This document shows positions 1 to 4,902 of a stretch of 5,608 bases of DNA, piece by piece; within the stretch, counting starts at the first letter, position 1; each line of letters begins with the position of its first letter. Under the pieces are notes generated by a model. It saw only the letters and a program-made list of their open reading frames with translations, was not told the DNA's origin and ran no database searches. Source of the DNA: Akkermansiaceae bacterium (GTDB taxonomy: Bacteria; Verrucomicrobiota; Verrucomicrobiia; Verrucomicrobiales; Akkermansiaceae); contig JALOTR010000230.1 of the NCBI GenBank assembly GCA_025457805.1, forward strand, positions 1 to 5,608, in the 5' to 3' direction. A program made the translations under genes and the position numbers.

Positions 1-21
1 TGCATCGCTGATGGTTTCGGA

Positions 22-46
22 GCTTGGAAATCCCTGATTTCCGGGC
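22..46. repeat. Hairpin-forming inverted repeat upstream of the HtrA gene
   Basis: Perfect 6-base arms GGAAAT (26-31) and ATTTCC (37-42) enclose a 5-base loop. As RNA, the stem extends through two U-G wobbles to GC/GC pairs at 22-23 and 45-46, giving about 10 pairs. It ends 24 bases before the HtrA start. No clean T-run follows it on the plus strand (only ATCTTT), so it could be a weak terminator of an upstream gene, a 5' leader structure of the HtrA mRNA, or chance. The structure is read directly from the sequence; its role is not known. Confidence 0.4.
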
Positions 47-70
47 ATCTTTCGCGCATCACCCACCCTG

Positions 71-1567
71 ATGAACCCTGCATTCCGCCGATTGCTGGCG
101 CTGGTCGCCGTTTTTGTTGCCGCCTTCGTGGCCGTCTCCGCGATGCGCGGCGGCCTGCGCGGGCTTGTTCCCGGACTTTCGAAAGACGAACAGTTCCGTC
201 CGGAAAAATTCACCCTTCCCGAGAAGCCGCCCATCGATCTCGGCGAGGTGGAACTGCTTTCCCGCCTCAATGACGAATATGCGAATCTCACCCGCGCCGT
301 GGTTCCCTCCGTGGTGAGCATCGACACGGCTGGCGTCCGCACCGAGCGCCTGCGTGATGTGTGGGGCCAGACACGCGTCCGCCGCTATCCCACCCAGGGC
401 CAGGGTTCCGGCGTCATCGTCACCAAGGAAGGCCACGTCGTCACCAACCACCACGTCATCGCCGGCCAGCAGCAAATCCAGGTCACCCTTCACGATGGCA
501 AGACCCACCCTGCGCGGTTGATCGGCGAGGACACGCTGCTCGACATCGCGGTGTTGAAAATCGACGCCAATGAAGACTTCATCCCGCTGAAAATCGGCGA
601 TTCCTCCCAAGCGCAGGTCGGCCAGTTGGTATTCGCCGTCGGCAACCCCTTCGGCCTCGGGGAAACGGTCACGCAGGGGATCATTTCCGCCAAAGAGCGC
701 TCGCTCTCTGACAACCAGCGCGATCTTTTCCAAACCGATGCCGCCATCAACCCCGGCAACTCCGGTGGCCCGCTCGTCAACCTGCGCGGCGAAATCATCG
801 GCATCAACGTCGCCATTTTCTCGCCCGACAAGGAAAACCCCGGCTTCCAGGGGGTGGGATTCTCGATCCCGTCGAACGACGTCAAGGATGCGCTCTTCCA
901 AATCCTCGAACGGGGCCGCCCGATCCGTGGATTCCTTGGCGTGCAAATGCGCGACCTCGATCCCGGCGTGCGCTCTGCCCTCCAATATGATGGCGAGGAA
1001 GGCACTGCGGTGATGGGAGTTTCCCCCGGTTCACCCGCGCAGGCAGCCGGGCTTCAGGCTTGGGATGTGGTGCAGAAATTCAACGGCGAGGCCATCGGGT
1101 CCGCCACCCAGTTGTTCCGGCTCGTGCAAGGCACGCGGGTGGGCGAAACCATCACGCTGAGTGTGTGGCGGAAGGGCGAAGCCATCGAACTCAAGGCCAC
1201 CATCGCCGAGAGCGGAGCCGACGGACCTTCCACCCAACTTCCCCCCGGCAGCGCCCAGGGCCGCACCCGCGATCCGGAGGAAATTCTCCAGGCGATGGGC
1301 ATCGAAGTGCGCGACCTCTCCGTCCCCGAACGCATGCGCGGCTTCCGCGGCGTGGTGGTCACCGGCCTCACGGAAAACGGCCTCGCCGCTTCCAAATTGC
1401 AAACCGGCGATCTCATCGTGGCCGTCAACAACGCCCGCATCACCAGCGCCAGCGAGTTTTTCCTCCACCTCGCCTCGTCCGCCGCCGTGCAGGACACCTC
1501 GCTCATCATCTTGCGCGATGGCGAGTCCACCCGCGTCAACCTCCCGGCGCTGCCGCGCAAGGAATGA
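71..1567 (+). CDS. htrA: HtrA/DegP-family (S1C) periplasmic serine endoprotease with two PDZ domains
   Basis: This is a trypsin-like serine protease of the Do/HtrA family, which degrades or chaperones misfolded envelope proteins. The 498-residue length is normal for a DegP/DegQ-type protein. Residues 1-25 have Arg6-Arg7 followed by a hydrophobic stretch (8-24), so they form a signal peptide (possible cleavage after VSA at 22-24) or an uncleaved anchor. The protease domain spans about 65-280 and has a complete triad: His128 in TNHHVI, Asp158 in LLDIAVLKI and Ser231 in GNSGGPLV. PDZ1 lies at about 285-378 with carboxylate-binding loop FLGV (288-291). PDZ2 lies at about 405-490. The loop after the first strand (about 86-108) is short compared with the long LA loop of E. 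coli DegP, so DegQ-like behaviour is possible. An in-frame TGA at 35-37 and no other ATG after it fix the start at 71. No Shine-Dalgarno sequence is visible. It is probably co-transcribed with the OmpA-domain gene 53 bases downstream. Family assignment is secure; the physiological substrate is unknown. Confidence 0.96.
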   Translation: MNPAFRRLLALVAVFVAAFVAVSAMRGGLRGLVPGLSKDEQFRPEKFTLPEKPPIDLGEVELLSRLNDEYANLTRAVVPSVVSIDTAGVRTERLRDVWGQTRVRRYPTQGQGSGVIVTKEGHVVTNHHVIAGQQQIQVTLHDGKTHPARLIGEDTLLDIAVLKIDANEDFIPLKIGDSSQAQVGQLVFAVGNPFGLGETVTQGIISAKERSLSDNQRDLFQTDAAINPGNSGGPLVNLRGEIIGINVAIFSPDKENPGFQGVGFSIPSNDVKDALFQILERGRPIRGFLGVQMRDLDPGVRSALQYDGEEGTAVMGVSPGSPAQAAGLQAWDVVQKFNGEAIGSATQLFRLVQGTRVGETITLSVWRKGEAIELKATIAESGADGPSTQLPPGSAQGRTRDPEEILQAMGIEVRDLSVPERMRGFRGVVVTGLTENGLAASKLQTGDLIVAVNNARITSASEFFLHLASSAAVQDTSLIILRDGESTRVNLPALPRKE

Positions 1568-1620
1568 TCCGGGTTGCTTGAAATTCACTCCGCCTCCACC
1601 ACGTTCTATCCGGGTCTCCC

Positions 1621-2931
1621 ATGCAACGCTCCAAGCTACCTTACTTTTTCCTCGGTCTTGCAGCCGTTCTGGCCGTCTCCGCCCTCATCCTGCTCATCGT
1701 GAAGCCAGGGGTGAAACCAGCACCCGTCGTCCAAGAGCCCGCGCCGCCCGCTCAGACCCCGCCGGCGGAAATCAAAAACAGCGACACTCCCATCGAGCCA
1801 CCAACCGCCGAAGAAGCGCTCAAAGACCTCGGCATCGGCATTTCCGCCGCCGATCCCGCCCTGCTCGTCAATGAAATCGCCAAGGCCCTCGAAGCCGGCG
1901 ACCTTGCCACCCTCGGCCGCCTCATCGGCAAGGACGCGCTCGACCCCCAGACCGCCGAACGCCTCAAGGCCCTCTCCGCCGCCAAACTCAAACTCCGCCA
2001 ACCCAACGGCGTCCGCGAAGTCGGCGAACTCGAACTCAACGCCCGCACCCGCTGGGCGCTCGAACTCGATGGCCAGGACCCCGGCCGCGACCGGATTTTC
2101 CTCGATCTCAAACGCATCGATAAAAAGTGGGCCGTGGAAAAAATCACCCTCCCTCCCGCCGCCGGTGAGTCCATCCCGAAGGCCTTGCTTGCCGATTCCC
2201 TCGGCGTGGCGGATGCCTTCCTGCAAGCAGTTTTGAAACAGGACTTCGAGTTCGCCCGCGCCTTCGTCGATCCCGCCACTGTGTCCGATGCCAAGATCGC
2301 CGGTCTTTGCATCCTCTTCGAAGAAGGCGAATACCGCATGCGGAAAACCAAACCCCTGCGCGCCATGTTCCAGCGTCAGGACACCGTCGGATACCTCGCC
2401 AACGTCGAAACCGCCGATGGCCAGCAAACCGCGCAATTCAGCCTCAACCTCCGCCAACCCCCGGCTCCATCGAACTGGCTCGTTTCCGAGATCAATCTCG
2501 ATCAACTCCTCGCCGACTACGCCCGCCGTGTCGCCGGGGGCGATGTGTATTACTCCCCTCTCGTCAAGAATCCATCCGGTGGTGACACGCTCGCCCTCTA
2601 CTTCGAGTTCGACGAAGATGACATGAATCCGCGCACGCGCCGCCAGTTGGAAATCGTTTCCATGATTCTCAGGGCAGACCCCGGCAAGAAACTCACCTTG
2701 AGCGGCCATACCGATTCTCTCGGCACCGAGGATTACAACAAAAGCCTCTCCGCCCGCCGCGCCGATGTCGTGCGCGACTTCCTCACCAAGGCTGGCGTGA
2801 ACGCCGCGCAGATCGTCACCGTCGCCAAAGGCTCCAGCCAACCGCGCCGCCCCAACCTCACCGAGACCGGCGAAGACAACCCCGAAGGCCGCCGCGCCAA
2901 CCGCCGCACCGAGATCTATCTCGATTTCTGA
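1621..2931 (+). CDS. Membrane-anchored OmpA-domain peptidoglycan-binding protein with two probable NTF2-like repeats
   Basis: The 436-residue protein has four parts. Residues 7-27 form one hydrophobic segment with no lipobox Cys and no clear signal-peptidase site, so an inner-membrane anchor is likely. Residues 28-63 are a Pro/Ala-rich linker. Residues about 80-300 form a two-part middle region. Residues about 322-436 are a C-terminal OmpA-like domain with GHTD (362-365), LSARRAD (376-382) and a closing RRANRRTEI segment. Asp365 and Arg380 sit at the spacing of the diaminopimelate-contacting Asp/Arg pair known in OmpA/Pal domains, so peptidoglycan binding is likely. In the middle region, two blocks of about 100 residues each start with a helix (near 82-105 and 194-217) and end in similar strands (KWAVEKITL at 169-177, NWLVSEINL at 285-293), which suggests tandem NTF2-like folds; this is inferred. 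The gene ends in two in-frame stops, TGA then TAG. No Shine-Dalgarno sequence precedes ATG 1621. The partner and exact role are unknown. Confidence 0.92.
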   Translation: MQRSKLPYFFLGLAAVLAVSALILLIVKPGVKPAPVVQEPAPPAQTPPAEIKNSDTPIEPPTAEEALKDLGIGISAADPALLVNEIAKALEAGDLATLGRLIGKDALDPQTAERLKALSAAKLKLRQPNGVREVGELELNARTRWALELDGQDPGRDRIFLDLKRIDKKWAVEKITLPPAAGESIPKALLADSLGVADAFLQAVLKQDFEFARAFVDPATVSDAKIAGLCILFEEGEYRMRKTKPLRAMFQRQDTVGYLANVETADGQQTAQFSLNLRQPPAPSNWLVSEINLDQLLADYARRVAGGDVYYSPLVKNPSGGDTLALYFEFDEDDMNPRTRRQLEIVSMILRADPGKKLTLSGHTDSLGTEDYNKSLSARRADVVRDFLTKAGVNAAQIVTVAKGSSQPRRPNLTETGEDNPEGRRANRRTEIYLDF

Positions 2932-2935
2932 TAGA

Positions 2936-2965
2936 TAAAAACGGAGCGCTGGCTTCAGCCGGCGC
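2936..2965 (-). terminator. Hairpin plus T-run, distal (second) terminator of the peroxiredoxin gene, or a palindromic repeat
   Basis: Arms GCGCTGGC (2946-2953) and GCCGGCGC (2958-2965) form an 8-pair stem with one G-U wobble and a TTCA loop. On the minus strand the stem is followed, after four bases, by TTTTT (complement of 2937-2941). On the plus strand no T-run follows, so it is a poor intrinsic terminator for the OmpA-domain gene, although it starts only 14 bases after that stop codon. It may act as a back-up terminator behind the hairpin at 2981-3014. Alternatively, it could be a copy of a dispersed palindromic intergenic repeat. Confidence 0.5.
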
Positions 2966-2970
2966 GAGTC

Positions 2971-3014
2971 AAAAACAAAACATCCGCCCCCGGCACGCGG
3001 ACCGGAGGCGGATG
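2971..3014 (-). terminator. Rho-independent terminator of the peroxiredoxin gene
   Basis: A perfect 8-base arm pair, CATCCGCC (2981-2988) with GGCGGATG (3007-3014), continues after one mismatch into four more pairs (2990-2993 with 3002-3005) around an 8-base loop. Read on the minus strand, the stem is immediately followed by TTTTGTTTTT (complement of 2971-2980), the classic intrinsic terminator layout. It begins 22 bases after the peroxiredoxin stop codon. On the plus strand, what follows the stem is not T-rich, so the signal is oriented for the minus-strand gene. Confidence 0.85.
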
Positions 3015-3036
3015 GATTCGGATTCAATCAAAAGTT

Positions 3037-3528
3037 TCAGAGCGCGCGCAACGCATCCTTCACTGCATCGAAGTTCGGCAGGTCCTTCGGATGATCCTGC
3101 ACTTCGGCGTATTGCACCACGCCGTTTTTATCGATCACGAAGGCCGAGCGCTTGGCCACGCCGCCCATGATCAGATTGGCTTCGGGGAGGAATTGATCGT
3201 AAGCCACGCCGTAAGCCTTGGCCACTTCGTGTTCATAATCGCTGAGCAGCGGGATGGTGATGCCTTCTTTTTCCGCCCATGCGGCCTGTGCGAAGGGATT
3301 GTCTCCGGAAATGCCGAGCACCTTGGCATCAAGCGATTCATATTCGGAAATTCCTGCGGAAATATCGCAGAACTCCGTGGTGCAGACGCCCGTGAAGGCC
3401 ATCGGCACGAAGAGCAGCACGATGTTGGATTTTCCGATGAGGTCGCTCAGTTTCACGAGCTGCGGGCCCTCGGCGGTTTTGGTGACGAGGGTGAAATCAG
3501 GGGCTTTGTCGCCTACTTTGATGGACAT
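3037..3528 (-). CDS. Peroxiredoxin (AhpC/TSA redoxin family, AhpE/BCP-like)
   Basis: This is a cytosolic thiol peroxidase that reduces hydrogen peroxide and organic hydroperoxides. The 163-residue length is typical of AhpE- or BCP-type enzymes. The N-terminal pattern VGDKAPDFTL (5-14) is the usual redoxin entry. The active site is P42-x-x-x-T46-x-x-C49 in VPMAFTGVCTTEFC, so Cys49 is the peroxidatic cysteine. Arg127 in KRSAFVID is the likely conserved arginine that helps activate it. Cys54, five residues after Cys49, is the only other cysteine. The same spacing serves as the resolving pair in E. coli BCP, so an atypical two-cysteine mechanism with an intramolecular disulfide is likely. No signal peptide is seen. 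The gene is monocistronic: it has a predicted promoter in the divergent gap and a strong terminator 22 bases past its stop. No Shine-Dalgarno sequence precedes the ATG (complement of 3526-3528). The family is certain; the subfamily (AhpE versus BCP/PrxQ) is less so. Confidence 0.95.
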   Translation of the reverse strand: MSIKVGDKAPDFTLVTKTAEGPQLVKLSDLIGKSNIVLLFVPMAFTGVCTTEFCDISAGISEYESLDAKVLGISGDNPFAQAAWAEKEGITIPLLSDYEHEVAKAYGVAYDQFLPEANLIMGGVAKRSAFVIDKNGVVQYAEVQDHPKDLPNFDAVKDALRAL

Positions 3529-3561
3529 GGTGGTTTCTGGGGTTGTGGTGGTGAGGCCCGG

Positions 3562-3591
3562 ACTATAGAACGCTCCCGCCGTTTATGTCAT
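3562..3591 (-). promoter_or_regulatory. Putative sigma70-type promoter for the peroxiredoxin gene
   Basis: On the minus strand, ATGACA (complement of 3586-3591, five of six matches to TTGACA) is followed by an 18-base spacer and TATAGT (complement of 3562-3567, four of six matches to TATAAT). Transcription would start near 3555, giving a leader of about 27 bases. The -35 element overlaps the first codons of avtA. This is a by-eye consensus match only. Confidence 0.45.
3564..3569 (+). promoter_or_regulatory. Putative -10 element for avtA, overlapping the divergent -10
   Basis: TATAGA (3564-3569) lies 15 bases before the avtA ATG. It shares the palindrome CTATAG (3563-3568) with the divergent -10 of the peroxiredoxin gene. 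A start site about seven bases downstream would leave a leader of only about 9 bases, with no ribosome binding site. No convincing -35 is seen; the best candidate is TTGTGG at 3544-3549 or nearby, with short spacing. Low confidence. Confidence 0.3.
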
Positions 3592-4862
3592 ACGAATTTT
3601 CAGATTTTGGCCGCCACCTCGGATGCGGGAGTGGAATTGAGGAACTGATGGACGATTTGGGCCACGCCCTAGCCAGCGGCGGGCCGGATTTGAAAATGCT
3701 CGGCGGCGGCCAACCGGCGCGGATCCCGGCCATGACTGCGGTCTGGCGCAAGCGGATGGAAGAGCTGATGGAGGAAATGGGCGGTCTCGAACGCGCCCTC
3801 ACCACCTACGATCCGCCACGGGGAAATCCGCATTTCCTCCAAGCCATCGCCACCCTATTCCGCGAGACTTTCGGCTGGAATCTCGGCCCCGAGAACATCG
3901 CCGTCACCAGCGGTGGGCAGACCGCCTTTTACTTTCTCTTCAACCTGCTCGCCGGAGAAATGCCGGATGGCCCCCGCCGCAAGATCCTGCTCCCGCTGGT
4001 GCCGGAATACATCGGTTATTCGAACCAGGGCGTCAGCGGCGACTTGTTCCATGCCATCCCGCCGCTCATCGAAAAAACCGGACCGCACGAGTTCAAGTAT
4101 CGCGTCGATTTCGATAAGCTTGAAATCACTCCGGACATTGCCGCGATCTGCGCCTCCCGCCCTACCAATCCCACGGGCAATGTGCTCACCGATGAGGAAA
4201 TTTCGCGCCTTTCCGCGATCGCCAAACAACACAAGATCCCACTCATCATCGACAACGCCTATGGCGCGCCCTTCCCCGGCATCATCTTCGCGGATGCCGC
4301 GCCGTATTGGGATGAACATGTGATCCTCACTTACAGCTTGTCCAAGATCGGCCTGCCCGGCACCCGCACCGGCATTGTCATCGGCCCGCCGGAGATCATC
4401 CGGGCGCTCGGTTCCATGAGTGCCATCGCCGGGTTGTCCAATCCGAACATCGGCCAACAAATCACCCTGCCGCTCATCAAATCCGGCGAGATCCTGCGAC
4501 TCAGCCGCGAGGTGGTGAAACCCTTCTATCAGGAAAAATGCCGTCTCGCCCGCGCGGCAGCAGAAGAGATATTCGGCGATGATTTCGAATGGTTCATGCA
4601 TCGCAGCGAAGGTGCCTTGTTCCTCTGGTTCTGGTTTCCCGGCCTGCCCATTTCCTCCAAGGAACTCTACGAACGCCTCAAACAACGCGAGGTCCTCGTC
4701 ATTCCCGGCCACTACTTTTTCTTCGGCCATGACAATCCCAATTGGAAACACCGTCACGAATGCATCCGCGTCTCCTATGCCATGGATGAAACGGTCGTCC
4801 GCGACGGACTCCGCATCATCGCGGAAGAAGTGCGCCATTGCATGAATCTCGCAAACGCGTGA
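3585..4862 (+). CDS. avtA: Valine-pyruvate aminotransferase AvtA (PLP fold type I)
   Basis: This cytosolic pyridoxal-phosphate enzyme interconverts valine plus pyruvate with 2-ketoisovalerate plus alanine. It links branched-chain amino acid and alanine synthesis. The 425 residues align by eye along nearly their whole length with E. coli AvtA as I remember it. Shared blocks include MLGGGQPARIP (38-48), PEYIGY (140-145), SRPTNPTGNV (191-200), IIDNAYGAPFPGIIF (221-235), SLSKIGLPGTRTG (251-263) and the end segment LVIPGHYFF. Active-site residues by family position are Lys254 (Schiff base with PLP), Asn195, Asp223 and Tyr226 (cofactor ring contacts), Arg261 (phosphate) and Arg395 (substrate carboxylate). 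The start MSYEFSDFG fits the family N-terminus; no Shine-Dalgarno sequence is present. It is divergent from the peroxiredoxin gene (56-base gap), and a UxuA-like gene follows 40 bases downstream on the same strand. All key residues are present, so it should be active. Confidence 0.95.
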   Translation: MSYEFSDFGRHLGCGSGIEELMDDLGHALASGGPDLKMLGGGQPARIPAMTAVWRKRMEELMEEMGGLERALTTYDPPRGNPHFLQAIATLFRETFGWNLGPENIAVTSGGQTAFYFLFNLLAGEMPDGPRRKILLPLVPEYIGYSNQGVSGDLFHAIPPLIEKTGPHEFKYRVDFDKLEITPDIAAICASRPTNPTGNVLTDEEISRLSAIAKQHKIPLIIDNAYGAPFPGIIFADAAPYWDEHVILTYSLSKIGLPGTRTGIVIGPPEIIRALGSMSAIAGLSNPNIGQQITLPLIKSGEILRLSREVVKPFYQEKCRLARAAAEEIFGDDFEWFMHRSEGALFLWFWFPGLPISSKELYERLKQREVLVIPGHYFFFGHDNPNWKHRHECIRVSYAMDETVVRDGLRIIAEEVRHCMNLANA

Positions 4863-4890
4863 CTTGCCACCCTCCCGTGGCTGTGGCGAG
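4863..4890 (+). repeat. Intercistronic hairpin between avtA and the UxuA-like gene
   Basis: CTTGCCAC (4863-4870), directly after the avtA stop, can pair with GTGGCGAG (4883-4890), leaving a 12-base loop; one pair is a U-G wobble. An alternative shorter stem pairs GCCAC (4866-4870) with GTGGC (4877-4881). No T-run follows, so it is unlikely to be an intrinsic terminator. The right arm contains GGCGAG, the only purine-rich stretch ahead of the next gene. Confidence 0.35.
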
Positions 4891-4902
4891 ATGCTCCGCA
4901 CC

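Noticed and set aside
1..34. Short in-frame ATG at 11 running to TGA at 35-37
   Set aside because: Only eight codons, with no support for a leader peptide (no codon run, no attenuator-like pair of stems).
59..985. 308-codon open frame on the minus strand opposite the HtrA gene
   Set aside because: It lies exactly antisense to an unambiguous protease with full catalytic motifs. It is rich in Asp/Gly/Val/Ala, as expected from reverse complementing GC-rich codons, and has no recognisable domain.
1578..1609. Possible promoter (TTGAAA at 1578-1583 with TTCTAT at 1604-1609) before the OmpA-domain gene
   Set aside because: The spacer is 20 bases and the -10 matches only three of six positions; too weak to call.
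1636..3027. 463-codon open frame on the minus strand opposite the OmpA-domain gene
   Set aside because: It has a shadow-like composition (Gly/Glu/Phe/Ala runs), reads through the terminator hairpin, and matches no fold, while the plus strand encodes clear OmpA motifs.
3091..3648. 185-codon plus-strand frame opposite the peroxiredoxin gene
   Set aside because: It overlaps a clear peroxiredoxin in antisense and runs across the divergent promoter region into avtA; the composition is His/Gly/Phe-rich and looks like a shadow.
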